A DNA stretch of 64,000 bases from Thalassovita sp. (lineage in GTDB: Bacteria; Pseudomonadota; Alphaproteobacteria; Rhodobacterales; Rhodobacteraceae). A program made the position numbers and the translations under genes. Below are positions 26,843-35,696 of the stretch, one piece after another. The DNA is taken from contig NZ_OY829290.1 of the NCBI RefSeq assembly GCF_963691685.1, positions 2,728,001 to 2,792,000 on the forward strand, read 5' to 3'. Positions within the stretch are counted from its first letter, which is position 1. Each line of letters begins with the position of its first letter. The notes under the pieces were generated by a model, which was given only the letters and a program-made list of their open reading frames with translations, did no database searches and was not told where the DNA came from.

Positions 26843-26859
26843 TTGGCACGAAACATGCC
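26843..26859 (+). promoter_or_regulatory. Sigma-54 promoter of fliOPQR-flhB
   Basis: TTGGCACG-AAAC-ATGCC; consensus -24 box and exact spacing. Transcription start predicted near 26870, followed by a TTTAGGAGAGG ribosome binding site and the ATG at 26898. Confidence 0.82.
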
Positions 26860-26897
26860 CCTAAACGGTCAAGGTAACCGTTTAGGAGAGGCGTGTT

Positions 26898-27242
26898 ATG
26901 GATATTGTTGCACTAGACCAGCTGCTGACCGTTGGGGGCTTTCTGGCCGTCCTGTTCGTGGCGCTCTTTGTTATTAAAACCAACAAAGGGAAACTGAAAA
27001 CCAAACTGACCCAAGACCGCCGCATGGCGATCGGTGAGGTCACCGCATTGGGTCCAGACGCCCGTGCGATGCTTCTGCGCATTGATGAACAAGAGTTCCT
27101 GGTGGTCACTGCCAAACGGCAGGCCCCGGTAATCACCCCGCTGGGCAGCCAAAAATCAGGCACAGAAACCGGTCAAGAAACCGGACGCGCCGCAGACACC
27201 CCAGCCCTTGATGCCACCACTCGTGCCCGGATCGCCGCATGA
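26898..27242 (+). CDS. fliO: Flagellar export apparatus protein FliO
   Basis: 114 aa with one N-terminal membrane segment (LTVGGFLAVLFVALFVI) and a cytoplasmic strand-rich part DEQEFLVVTAKRQAPVITPL, as in FliO. It helps FliP to assemble. The stop overlaps the fliP start. Confidence 0.83.
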   Translation: MDIVALDQLLTVGGFLAVLFVALFVIKTNKGKLKTKLTQDRRMAIGEVTALGPDARAMLLRIDEQEFLVVTAKRQAPVITPLGSQKSGTETGQETGRAADTPALDATTRARIAA

Positions 27243-27994
27243 AACACCTGTTCCCCGTCGTAATTGGTCTCACGGTTTTGGCGGCCTCGCCCGCTTTGGC
27301 GCAGGGGCTGCCTGCGCTGCAGATCACCAGCCCCGCTGGTGGCGAAGAGACGCAGTATTCCCTGTCGCTGCAAATTCTGGCGCTGATGACCGCGCTGACG
27401 GTGCTGCCCTCCATCGTTTTGGGGATGAGCGCCTTCACCCGGATCATCATTGTGCTATCGATCCTGCGTCAGGCCCTGGGCACCCAGCAGACCCCGCCAA
27501 ACCAGGTGCTGGTCGCGATTGCACTGTTCCTTGGCTTCTTTGTCATGCAGCCGATGCTGTCGCTGGTCTATGAAACCGCCGTCGGCCCCTATCTGGATGG
27601 CAATATGGCCGCGCCTGAGGCGATGCAGAAAGCACGGGTGCTGATCTCGGGCTTTTTGATCGAAAACACCCGCCAGAACGATCTGATGATGTTCATGGAT
27701 CTGTCCGGCAGCGGCCCCTACGAGAGCAACGAAGACGTGCCTTTGGCCGTCATGCTGCCCGCCTTCATCACTTCGGAACTGAAGACTGCTTTCCAGATCG
27801 GTTTCCTGCTGTTCCTGCCTTTCCTGGTGATCGACATGGTGATCGCCTCGATCCTGATGGCGCTGGGTATGATGATGCTGTCGCCGATGCTGGTGTCGCT
27901 GCCGTTCAAACTGTTGCTGTTTGTGCTGGTGGATGGCTGGGCGCTGACCATGGGCTCTCTCGTGAACTCTTTCTCCAGCGGTGTAGGAGCCTGA
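27239..27994 (+). CDS. fliP: Flagellar export gate protein FliP
   Basis: 251 aa with a cleavable signal peptide (MKHLFPVVIGLTVLAAS, ending near ALAQ) and four membrane segments. Conserved LVLSILRQALGTQQTPPNQVL-type region is present as VLSILRQALGTQQTPPNQ, plus LPAFITSELKTAFQIGFLLF and the GMMMLSPMLVSLPFKLLLF end. Core of the export gate with FliQ and FliR. Confidence 0.97.
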   Translation: MKHLFPVVIGLTVLAASPALAQGLPALQITSPAGGEETQYSLSLQILALMTALTVLPSIVLGMSAFTRIIIVLSILRQALGTQQTPPNQVLVAIALFLGFFVMQPMLSLVYETAVGPYLDGNMAAPEAMQKARVLISGFLIENTRQNDLMMFMDLSGSGPYESNEDVPLAVMLPAFITSELKTAFQIGFLLFLPFLVIDMVIASILMALGMMMLSPMLVSLPFKLLLFVLVDGWALTMGSLVNSFSSGVGA

Positions 27995-27998
27995 CAAG

Positions 27999-28265
27999 AT
28001 GGATTTTGACGCCAATATCGAACAGTTGCAGATCGCCTATTGGAAGATCCTGATGACCGCAGGCCCGGTACTGGGCGTGGCCCTTGCTGTGGGTCTGACC
28101 GTCGGCATCATTCAGGCCGCCACATCGATCAACGAAGCAACGCTGTCCTTCGTGCCGAAACTGGCCATCGTCTTGCTGACGATGGGTCTGGCCTCGGGCT
28201 TCATGCTGACCACGATGTCGGATTACTTCGTCCACATCTTCGAACTGGTCGCGAGCATGCGCTAA
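27999..28265 (+). CDS. fliQ: Flagellar export gate protein FliQ
   Basis: 88 aa with two membrane helices; GLTVGIIQAATSINEATLSFVPK is the FliQ hallmark in spirit of QA.TQINE.TL.F.PK. Starts 5 bases after fliP and its stop abuts fliR. Confidence 0.96.
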   Translation: MDFDANIEQLQIAYWKILMTAGPVLGVALAVGLTVGIIQAATSINEATLSFVPKLAIVLLTMGLASGFMLTTMSDYFVHIFELVASMR

Positions 28266-29087
28266 ATGCTTGAGGATCTGATCACATACGATTCCGGGGT
28301 GCCGGGTCTGGAGCTGGCAAAGCTCATCGACCTGTCCGTCCTGTTCCTGTTTGGAATGCTGCGCGTTGGGGCCTTCCTGATGGCGGCGCCCATCTTTGGT
28401 GCGCGGTTCATTCCCCTGCAGGTGCGTATTGTGGCCTCCGTGATCCTCACTATCCCGGTGATCGCCTATGCAGAAATGCCCACGATCGAGGCGCTGACCA
28501 GCCCGGCAGGTGTCGGCATGGTAATCGGTGAATTGGCGCTGGGGGCCTCAGCGGGGCTGATCCTGATGATCTTTTTCGCCGCCGCGGTTGTCGCCGGTGA
28601 CCGGATCGCCACCACGGCCGGTCTGGGCTTTGCGGCGCAGGTTGATCCCACCTCGGGCGCGACGGCACCAGTGATTTCGCAGCTGTTCTCGCTTGGTCTT
28701 CTGGTGCTGTTTTTGTCAGTGGACGGGCACCTCACGGTGCTGCGGCTGATCTTTGACAGCTATATCCACATCCCCCCCGGCACTGTTTTTGACTTCTCCG
28801 GCATTGCCCAGGCGGGCATTGCTGCGGGCGGTGAGATGTTTGCCCATGCGGCGCGTCTGATGATGCCGGTGGTTTCGGTTCTGTTGCTGGTTAACATGGG
28901 CATCGGTGTGATGACCCGTTCGGCCCCGCAATTGAATATTTTCTCTTTTGGTTTTCCGCTGACCCTCTCGGTCACCATGGTGCTGCTCTACCTGGGGGCA
29001 CCGGTGCTGGGTCTGGCGATGGACAAGCTGATCGACGCTGCAATCGAAGCGTTGACGCTGATGATGACAGGAGCGGCAAATGGCTGA
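28266..29087 (+). CDS. fliR: Flagellar export gate protein FliR
   Basis: 273 aa with about six membrane segments. RVGAFLMAAPIFGARFIPLQ and LFSLGLLVLFLSVDGHL are typical FliR stretches. The ATG directly follows the fliQ stop; the last eight bases overlap flhB. Confidence 0.95.
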   Translation: MLEDLITYDSGVPGLELAKLIDLSVLFLFGMLRVGAFLMAAPIFGARFIPLQVRIVASVILTIPVIAYAEMPTIEALTSPAGVGMVIGELALGASAGLILMIFFAAAVVAGDRIATTAGLGFAAQVDPTSGATAPVISQLFSLGLLVLFLSVDGHLTVLRLIFDSYIHIPPGTVFDFSGIAQAGIAAGGEMFAHAARLMMPVVSVLLLVNMGIGVMTRSAPQLNIFSFGFPLTLSVTMVLLYLGAPVLGLAMDKLIDAAIEALTLMMTGAANG

Positions 29088-30234
29088 AGGCGGCGCTGGC
29101 GACAGTCAGGAAAAAACAGAGGAGCCAACTCCGAAGAAGAAACAGGACGCGCGACAGGAAGGCAAAGTTGTCACGTCCAAGGAGATGTTCGTTTTCGCCT
29201 CGATGCTGAGTGCGATGGTGATCCTGATGGCTGGCAGTTTCGCCGGCAAGGCGCTGGCGCGGGATTTCGCCAGCTTTTTCCGCTTTGGCGGCGCTGAAAA
29301 CTTCGACAGCCTGATCCTGACCCGTCTCGAAGACTCGCTCTATCATGTTCTGGTGATTGGCATGGTGCTGGGTGTGCCGATGCTGATCGCAACCGTGGCC
29401 ATGCAGGCCGCGATGGGCGGTGGCATCCTGTTCGCCACCACCAATATGAAGCCCAAGTTTTCCAAGCTGAACATCCTGTCCGGCATCAAACGCATGGTTT
29501 CGGCCAAAGCAGCGATTGAACTGCTGAAGGCAGTGATGAAGGTCACCATGCTCAGCGTTGCCGCTGGTGTGGTGCTGTGGCAATGGCTGCCAACCCTGTC
29601 CTCCACCGCCTTTATGGGGGTGGGCGAACAGTTCTCCATGCTGTCCTCGGTCTCCTATCAGGTGCTGATGGCGCTGGTTCTGGCGCTGGCCATCATCGGT
29701 GCGGTGGATCTGATCTGGCAGATCTATTCGATGAACAAACAGCTGAAGATGTCCAAGCAGGAAATCAAAGAGGAAAGCAAACAGACCCAGGGTTCGCCCG
29801 AGGTCAAAGGGGCAATCCGCCGCAAACAGATGGAGGCCGCCCAGAACGGTGCCGCCCGCCGTGCGGCACTGGATGACGTGAAAGACGCCACCGCGATCAT
29901 CACCAACCCGAAACACTTCTCGGTCGCGCTGCGCTATGTGCCGGGTGAAGATGATGCGCCCACCGTGCTGGCACTGGGTGAAGGGGCGATGGCCTTCCAG
30001 ATCCGTGAGCTGGCCAAAGAACATGACGTCACCATCCTGCCGGTGCCGCCGCTGGCCCGTGCGCTCTACTTCACCTCGAAAATCGGCGGTGAGATCCACC
30101 CGGGCCTTTATGCTGCGGTGGCGACCATTCTGGCCCATGTTTACCACCTGGATCAGGAACCCGATGCGGACCTGCCAGAGGTCGAGCTGACCAAAGAGTT
30201 CCAGTTCAACGAACATGGCAAGAATGCTGCATAA
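29080..30234 (+). CDS. flhB: Flagellar export switch protein FlhB
   Basis: 384 aa: N-terminal EKTEEPTPKKKQDARQEG, four membrane segments, and a cytoplasmic domain with the autocleavage site. The site reads N276-P-K-H instead of the usual NPTH; Asn and Pro needed for cleavage are kept. FlhB switches export from hook to filament under FliK control. Confidence 0.96.
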   Translation: MAEGGAGDSQEKTEEPTPKKKQDARQEGKVVTSKEMFVFASMLSAMVILMAGSFAGKALARDFASFFRFGGAENFDSLILTRLEDSLYHVLVIGMVLGVPMLIATVAMQAAMGGGILFATTNMKPKFSKLNILSGIKRMVSAKAAIELLKAVMKVTMLSVAAGVVLWQWLPTLSSTAFMGVGEQFSMLSSVSYQVLMALVLALAIIGAVDLIWQIYSMNKQLKMSKQEIKEESKQTQGSPEVKGAIRRKQMEAAQNGAARRAALDDVKDATAIITNPKHFSVALRYVPGEDDAPTVLALGEGAMAFQIRELAKEHDVTILPVPPLARALYFTSKIGGEIHPGLYAAVATILAHVYHLDQEPDADLPEVELTKEFQFNEHGKNAA

Positions 30235-30289
30235 CGAATGACACCTGCGGGCCGCACCGGCCCGCCCCCGCCAAGGAATGGAGACACAG

Positions 30290-30517
30290 ATGATGATGCA
30301 ACGACGCGAAAAAGGCGCCTATGGCCAGATGATCTCAACCCTGTGTTTTGCCGGGGTTGGCCTGTTCCTGCTGGGGGAGGTCATGGTGACGGAGGGTGAT
30401 CCGCTGCGTTCGCTGGTGATGTCCTTCTGTGCGCTGCTGTCGCTGGCGGGCGCCTTGCGCTTTCAGATTGCCAAACTGGCTGACGCCCTGCCCCGCTGGC
30501 TGGGCCGTTCTGACTAA
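30290..30517 (+). CDS. Small two-pass membrane protein after flhB, 75 aa
   Basis: ATG at 30290 chosen because GGAG is six bases upstream; an ATG four codons earlier (30278) sits almost on the ribosome binding site AAGGA. Two hydrophobic helices (CFAGVGLFLLGEVMV and VMSFCALLSLAGALRF). Probably the last gene of the fliO-flhB transcript. Unknown function. Confidence 0.6.
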   Translation: MMMQRREKGAYGQMISTLCFAGVGLFLLGEVMVTEGDPLRSLVMSFCALLSLAGALRFQIAKLADALPRWLGRSD

Positions 30518-30562
30518 CCTTCAGCCTTAGTCATCGCCCAAAGCCACCCGCCAAAAGCAAAA

Positions 30563-30587
30563 CCGGGCGGTCCCGAGGGACCACCCG
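30563..30587. terminator. Bidirectional terminator after the flagellar cluster
   Basis: GGTCCC-GAG-GGGACC-like stem (GGGCGGTCCC / GGGACCACCC with one mismatch). On the minus strand it is followed by TTTTGCTTTT, on the plus strand by TTTCTCTT. It closes the fliO-flhB operon and the minus-strand gene ending at 30680. Confidence 0.65.
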
Positions 30588-30679
30588 TTTCTCTTGGAGA
30601 GAGAGATTGCGCTGCGGAGATGGGGTGTTTGGGGACGGGGGCCCATCCCCGCAGACTTGGTGAAACTGGGGATGTGACC

Positions 30680-30868
30680 TTAGATAATCGTCTTGGTCAC
30701 GGTCGGGATGAACCAGAGCCAGAACATCGTGCCGCTGGCGATATAGGGCACCAGCCACCAACCACCCATCATAGGCTTGTCCGACTTTTCTTTGTTCATC
30801 GCAGCAGGTGCAGGGAAAGATACCGGTGTTGCATCTGCCAGGGCGGCGGGCTGAAACTGGAACGACAT
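30680..30868 (-). CDS. Small single-pass membrane protein, 62 aa
   Basis: ATG at 30868 follows GAAAGGAAGG with good spacing. The first 30 residues are polar, then MMGGWWLVPYIASGTMFWLW, a very aromatic membrane helix, and a short basic end. A 22-base inverted repeat lies 136 bases upstream. I do not recognise the family. Confidence 0.5.
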   Translation of the reverse strand: MSFQFQPAALADATPVSFPAPAAMNKEKSDKPMMGGWWLVPYIASGTMFWLWFIPTVTKTII

Positions 30869-31428
30869 GGGGACCTTCCTTTCGGTATCTCGTTTGCGGT
30901 TGCGATCTGACGCTGTGTTGGCGTCTGACCTCATGATTGCCCAAGGTCCGTTGTGATTGCTACGTCGCATAGGAAGAGGCCCCTGAAGAATAGGTTTGGG
31001 GTACGCCTACAAAAGTATGTAGGCGCGTAGTTAAATGTCGGTAAAATCCGGTCGTTCTCGGCCAAATTGATGCAATTTCCGGGCCAATCCGCCGCGTGAA
31101 AGCAGGAATTTCGCAGTTTTTTCGCTAATTTCTCACATTTTTTGCGATCCGCCGTTTTAGGAGATTCGCCTGCGCATTTGCCCCGGAAACCACCGGCTTA
31201 CCGCTTTGCGCGGGCCCGAAACGACACCCGCAAAAATCGTAAGTTCCGCCCCGGGCAAAACTCTAGGCGCGGAACCTTTCGTTCCGATCGCGTCGCCCTG
31301 TGCTGTTTCGGAAATCTCCTACCGGGAATTGATACACTATCGCGACGGAAAGCCGCGTTTGACGACTGGCCAACACCGTAGTTTCCACGTATAGCAGCGC
31401 CCCAAGCATCTGACCGGAGGATCCTTGC
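30869..31428. other. 560-base intergenic region between a small membrane protein gene and nadA
   Basis: No coding frame with a convincing start or composition. It contains the inverted repeat at 31004-31025 and an AT-rich stretch with T-runs around 31110-31150. It must hold the nadA promoter, but no clear -35/-10 pair was identified. Confidence 0.5.
31004..31025. promoter_or_regulatory. Perfect 8-bp inverted repeat, operator-like
   Basis: CGCCTACA-AAAGTA-TGTAGGCG. Perfect arms, six-base AT-rich spacer, in a non-coding stretch upstream of the minus-strand 62-aa gene. It fits a dimeric regulator site better than a terminator because no T-run follows. Confidence 0.5.
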
Positions 31429-32481
31429 TTGCTCGACCTTAGTACGCTGCGCAGCGACCTTGCCGACCATTACGATCTGGCACCCAACCCGCGGCTGGCC
31501 GACAGCATGTCGGACCTTTACGCCCGTATGGACCGGGTGGTGTCACCGCCGGAATGGGTCACCTATGCGCCCTATGTCAAAGCCATCAATGACCTGAAGG
31601 CCCAGCGCAACGCCGCCATTCTGGCCCATAACTACATGACGCCGGATATCTACCATGGGGTTTCGGATGTTGTGGGCGACAGCCTGCAGCTGGCGATTGA
31701 GGCCACGCGGGTTGAGGCGGATGTAATCGTTCAGGCCGGCGTGCACTTCATGGCCGAGACCTCCAAGATCCTGAACCCCGCCAAAACCGTTCTGATGCCG
31801 GATATGGAGGCGGGCTGCTCGCTGGCCTCCTCGATCACCCCGGCGGGCATTGCGGAAATGCGGGCGAAATACCCAGGCGCGCCAGTGGTCACCTATGTGA
31901 ACACCACCGCTGAGGTCAAAGCCGCCTCAGACATTTGTTGCACCTCTTCCAACGCGGCGCAGATCGTCGCCGCGCAGGAAAGTGACACTGTCATCATGAC
32001 GCCGGATCAGTATCTGGCGCAGAACGTCGCCAAACAGGTGCCCGGCAAACGCATCGTCTGGTGGGAAGGCTCCTGCATTGTGCACGAACGCTACACCGCG
32101 CAGGATCTGAAAGATTTCCGCGAATGGAACCCCGGCACCCGCATCATCGCGCACCCGGAATGCCCGCCTGATGTGGTGAATGAGGCTGACTTCTCCGGCT
32201 CCACCGCTGGCATCATTGCCTATGTGGAAAATGAACGCCCCGAAAAGGCGATGCTGGTCACCGAATGCTCCATGGCCTCCAACATCTCGGACGCCTTGCC
32301 GGATGTGGATTTTGTCGGCCCCTGCAACATGTGCCCCTTCATGAAGAAGATCTCGCTCGAGAAGATCCTTTATTCCCTGCACACAATGTCGACCCCGGTG
32401 GAGGTTGACCCCACCGTGGCCGAAGGTGCGCGGCTGGCGGTTGAGCGTATGATCGATGTCAGCCGGAAAATGGGTCTCTGA
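31429..32481 (+). CDS. nadA: Quinolinate synthase NadA
   Basis: 350 aa. TTG start with GGAGG eight bases upstream. Conserved cysteines of the [4Fe-4S] cluster lie in MEAGCSLASS, DICCTSSNA and GPCNMCPFM; NYMTPDIYHGVSDVVGDS and HPECPPDV are family signatures. It condenses iminoaspartate with dihydroxyacetone phosphate to quinolinate for NAD. First of nadABC. Confidence 0.96.
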   Translation: MLDLSTLRSDLADHYDLAPNPRLADSMSDLYARMDRVVSPPEWVTYAPYVKAINDLKAQRNAAILAHNYMTPDIYHGVSDVVGDSLQLAIEATRVEADVIVQAGVHFMAETSKILNPAKTVLMPDMEAGCSLASSITPAGIAEMRAKYPGAPVVTYVNTTAEVKAASDICCTSSNAAQIVAAQESDTVIMTPDQYLAQNVAKQVPGKRIVWWEGSCIVHERYTAQDLKDFREWNPGTRIIAHPECPPDVVNEADFSGSTAGIIAYVENERPEKAMLVTECSMASNISDALPDVDFVGPCNMCPFMKKISLEKILYSLHTMSTPVEVDPTVAEGARLAVERMIDVSRKMGL

Positions 32482-32523
32482 TCTGAGCTGAACCATCCGG
32501 GCATCACCTGTGGGAGGGGCGTC

Positions 32524-34104
32524 ATGACAGAAGATGTGCAAGAGGTTGAGACCAATCGCATCGTGATTGTCGGTGCGGGGCTGGCCGCGCTTTATGCGGC
32601 GCTGAACCTTGCGCCCCACCCGGTTTTGATGATCTCACCCGACCCTTTGGGCGAAGGGGCTTCTTCCGCCTGGGCACAGGGCGGCGTGGCGGCGGCGATG
32701 GGGGATCCCGACAGCCCCGACAGTCATTCCAAAGATACGCTTGCCGCAGGCGCCGGCACCGTTGATCCCGCCGTGGCCCAGCGGGTGACGCAGGAGGCGC
32801 GCGATCACATTCTGGATCTCACCCGGCGTGGCGCCCCGTTTGATCGCGACAGTGAGGGCGGCTATGTGCTGTCCCGCGAAGCGGCCCACAGCTACGCCCG
32901 TGTGGTGCGGGTCAAAGGCGATCAGGCTGGCGCCGAAATCATGCGCGCCCTGATCGCAGAGGTGATGGCGACCCCGTCAATCCAGGTGCTGGAAGGTGTG
33001 ATGGCCGCAGGGCTGGGGACCGAAGGCGAGACCGTGCAGGGCGTTTGGGTTGAACCCTCAGACATGGACCGCCGCGCAGCGCCGCTGCTGATCAAAACAC
33101 CCGCGGTGCTGCTGGCCGGCGGTGGCTCAGGCGGGCTTTATAAGCTGACAACCAATCCGCCCCGGATCCGGGGGCAGGTGATTGGCATGGCGGCCCGGGC
33201 CGGGGCGCAAATCGCTGACGCCGAATTTGTGCAATTTCACCCCACCGCCATCGACATGGGCGAAGATCCCGCACCCTTGGCCACCGAGGCCCTGCGCGGC
33301 GAAGGCGCGATCCTTGTGAACAAGGACGGTGAACGCTTCATGCAGGCGGTCCACCCTGACGGCGAACTGGCCCCGCGTGACGTGGTGGCCCGCGCCATCT
33401 ATGCCCAAACACAGGCCGGCAAGCGCCCGGCGCTGGACACCCGCGCCGCGTTGGGGGATGCGGTCACCCGCCAGTTTCCTGCCGTAGCCGCCGCCTGTGC
33501 ACGAGGTGGTATTGATCCGGTCAAGGGCACCATCCCCGTGGCCGCCGCCGCACATTACCACATGGGCGGCATCGCCACCGATCTGCAGGGCCGCGCCACG
33601 CTTGACCAGCTTTGGGCCTGTGGGGAAGCCTCCTCAACCGGGCTGCACGGCGCGAACCGCCTGGCCTCCAACGGATTGCTCGAGGCACTGGTTTTCGCCC
33701 GCATCTGCGCCCGCGATATCGCGGCGACCACCGCCCCCGAGGCTGCGGAGGAGATCACCCTCACCTTCCGCCCCGGTGGTCACGCTCCGGATCCGCAAGC
33801 GGTTGAACAGCTGCGCCAAATCATGACCGATCACGTTGGTGTGCTGCGCGACGCAACCGGGTTGCAAACCGCCCTGCGCCAGATCGCCCTGTTGGAGGGG
33901 GCGCAGCCAGATTGCCCCGCCTTCCGCAACATGACCGCCACCGCCACGCTGATCACCGCTGCGGCGCTCCTGCGTGAAGAAAGCCGCGGTGCCCATTGCC
34001 GCCTTGATTTTCCCGAAACCAACGGCAAGGTCGGCACACGCAGCCAGATGAACCTGGACGCCGCCCTGCGCCTGCGCGCCGAAATCGTGAGTGAACCGAC
34101 ATGA
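32524..34104 (+). CDS. nadB: L-aspartate oxidase NadB
   Basis: 526 aa flavoprotein: FAD-binding IVGAGLAALYAALNLAP, SAWAQGGVAAAMG, EAAHSYARVVRVKGDQ, QFHPTAI and WACGEASSTGLHGANRLASN. It oxidises aspartate to iminoaspartate for NadA. The stop overlaps the nadC start. Confidence 0.96.
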   Translation: MTEDVQEVETNRIVIVGAGLAALYAALNLAPHPVLMISPDPLGEGASSAWAQGGVAAAMGDPDSPDSHSKDTLAAGAGTVDPAVAQRVTQEARDHILDLTRRGAPFDRDSEGGYVLSREAAHSYARVVRVKGDQAGAEIMRALIAEVMATPSIQVLEGVMAAGLGTEGETVQGVWVEPSDMDRRAAPLLIKTPAVLLAGGGSGGLYKLTTNPPRIRGQVIGMAARAGAQIADAEFVQFHPTAIDMGEDPAPLATEALRGEGAILVNKDGERFMQAVHPDGELAPRDVVARAIYAQTQAGKRPALDTRAALGDAVTRQFPAVAAACARGGIDPVKGTIPVAAAAHYHMGGIATDLQGRATLDQLWACGEASSTGLHGANRLASNGLLEALVFARICARDIAATTAPEAAEEITLTFRPGGHAPDPQAVEQLRQIMTDHVGVLRDATGLQTALRQIALLEGAQPDCPAFRNMTATATLITAAALLREESRGAHCRLDFPETNGKVGTRSQMNLDAALRLRAEIVSEPT

Positions 34105-34955
34105 GCCAAAGCTACGCCACCCTGCCCGATCTGATTTTGGAACCGCTGGTGAAATCCGCGCTGATGGAGGATCTGGGCACCTATGGCGACATCACCACCC
34201 GCGCAGTGATCCCCGCCGATGTCACCTATACCGCGCGGCTGAACGCCCGTGCCGATGGCGTGGCCTCGGGCCTGCAGGTGGCAGCAATTGCCTTCCGTCT
34301 GGTGGATCCCAGATTGCAGATCCGCACGCTGAAACGGGATGGTGACCGGATCGCCAAAGGCGACACGCTGATGGAGATTGAAGGCGCCGCCGCCTCAATC
34401 CTATCCGGCGAACGGGTGGCGCTGAACTTTGCCGGCCGTCTGACAGGTATTGCGACCCTGACCGCCGCCTTTGTGGCGGAAACCGCTGGCACCCAGACCC
34501 GCGTCACCTGCACCCGCAAAACCACCCCCGGTCTGCGCATCGTCGAAAAACAGGCCGTGCTGCATGGTGGTGGGTTCAACCACCGTTTCAGCCTGTCTGA
34601 TGCCATCCTGATCAAGGACAACCACATCGCGGCAGCCGGCGGCGTGCGCGCCGTGTTGGAGGCCACCAAAGCCCACGCCAGCCATATGGTGCGGGTGGAG
34701 ATTGAGGTCGACACGCTGGCCCAGCTTGATGAGGTGCTGCGCACCGGTGGCGCCGATGTGGTGCTGCTGGACAATATGGACACCCCCACCCTGCAGGAGG
34801 CGGTGACGCTGACCGCGGGCCGGATGGTGTTGGAGGCCTCGGGCAACATGAAGCTGGAGCGGATTGCCGAGGTTGCCGCGACCGGTGTTGATTACATCTC
34901 CTCCGGGGCGCTGACCCATTCGGCGCAGACTTTGGATCTGGGGCTGGATTTCTGA
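34101..34955 (+). CDS. nadC: Nicotinate-nucleotide pyrophosphorylase NadC
   Basis: 284 aa. ALMEDLGTYGDITTRAVIP, LNFAGRLTGIATLTA, TRKTTPGLRIVEKQAV, HRFSLSDAILIKDNH and LLDNM are the family blocks. It converts quinolinate and PRPP to nicotinate mononucleotide. Ends the nad operon. Confidence 0.97.
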   Translation: MSQSYATLPDLILEPLVKSALMEDLGTYGDITTRAVIPADVTYTARLNARADGVASGLQVAAIAFRLVDPRLQIRTLKRDGDRIAKGDTLMEIEGAAASILSGERVALNFAGRLTGIATLTAAFVAETAGTQTRVTCTRKTTPGLRIVEKQAVLHGGGFNHRFSLSDAILIKDNHIAAAGGVRAVLEATKAHASHMVRVEIEVDTLAQLDEVLRTGGADVVLLDNMDTPTLQEAVTLTAGRMVLEASGNMKLERIAEVAATGVDYISSGALTHSAQTLDLGLDF

Positions 34956-35029
34956 GCGGCCTTCAAATCGTCTGATTTACGGGCAGTCGCCCAAAATTCA
35001 GGCAGCCAATCTTTACCCCAGTAGTTTCC

Positions 35030-35056
35030 GCAATGACGTCCCGCGTGCGTCATTGC
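35030..35056. promoter_or_regulatory. 9-bp inverted repeat between nadC and nasT
   Basis: GCAATGACG-(9)-CGTCATTGC, perfect arms. It lies 56 bases before the nasT ATG; could be an operator for nasTS or a weak nadC terminator (no T-run). It does not match the NtrC consensus. Confidence 0.45.
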
Positions 35057-35111
35057 CCTTCATCGCTGCAGCGCAGAAAGTCCGAGGGACCAGCCACGGA
35101 TTTTCCCCGCC

Positions 35112-35696
35112 ATGCCCAAGAACCTCACCATCATCATCGTCGAAAAGGACCGCGACCGTGCGCTTCAGATCGTCGATGGGCTGAAAGCCTCTGGCGATCA
35201 TGCCATCACCGTTTTGTCCGAAGAAAGCGGGCTGGCCCGCCGGATTGCGGCGCTGGACCCGGATGTGGTGCTGATCGATATGGCCAGCCCGTCGCGCGAC
35301 GCGTTGGAAGAACTGGCGCTGGCCTCTGGTCCGATGGATCGCCCCGTGGCGATGTTTGTCGATCACTCGGACGGGGCGCTGACCAAAGCCGCGATTGAGG
35401 CCGGCGTGTCCGCCTATGTAGTGAACGGGTTGCAGCAGGAACGGTTGACGCCAATTCTGGATGCGGCGATCACCCGGTTTCACATGGTCAGCCGCATGCG
35501 CAGTGAACTGGCCGCGACCCGCCGCGCCTTGGAGGAACGCAAAACCATCGACCGCGCCAAGGGTATTTTGATGAAAGCGCGCGGCGTCAGCGAGGATGAG
35601 GCCTATGCCCTATTGCGCAAGGCCGCGATGGATCAGGGCCGCAAACTGGCCGAGGTGGCCGAAGCCCTGGTCAGCACCGCGGGGCTCTTGTCATGA
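35112..35696 (+). CDS. nasT: ANTAR antitermination regulator NasT
   Basis: 194 aa: receiver-like domain (IVEKDRD; VVLIDMASPSRD) and a C-terminal ANTAR RNA-binding domain (about 125-188: RAKGILMKARGVSEDEAYALLRK, conserved Ala and Arg). NasT binds leader RNA with paired hexaloop hairpins and prevents termination; NasS holds it inactive without nitrate. The gene overlaps nasS, and a fitting leader RNA lies directly downstream. Confidence 0.92.
   Translation: MPKNLTIIIVEKDRDRALQIVDGLKASGDHAITVLSEESGLARRIAALDPDVVLIDMASPSRDALEELALASGPMDRPVAMFVDHSDGALTKAAIEAGVSAYVVNGLQQERLTPILDAAITRFHMVSRMRSELAATRRALEERKTIDRAKGILMKARGVSEDEAYALLRKAAMDQGRKLAEVAEALVSTAGLLS

Noticed and set aside
28972..30216. 414-codon frame antisense to flhB
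   Set aside because: Composition is His/Gln/Arg-rich low complexity typical of the antisense frame of a GC-rich gene; flhB on the other strand is certain.
31142..31470. Several 60-90 codon frames before nadA on both strands
   Set aside because: Arg-rich products without start signals, mutually overlapping; treated as non-coding.
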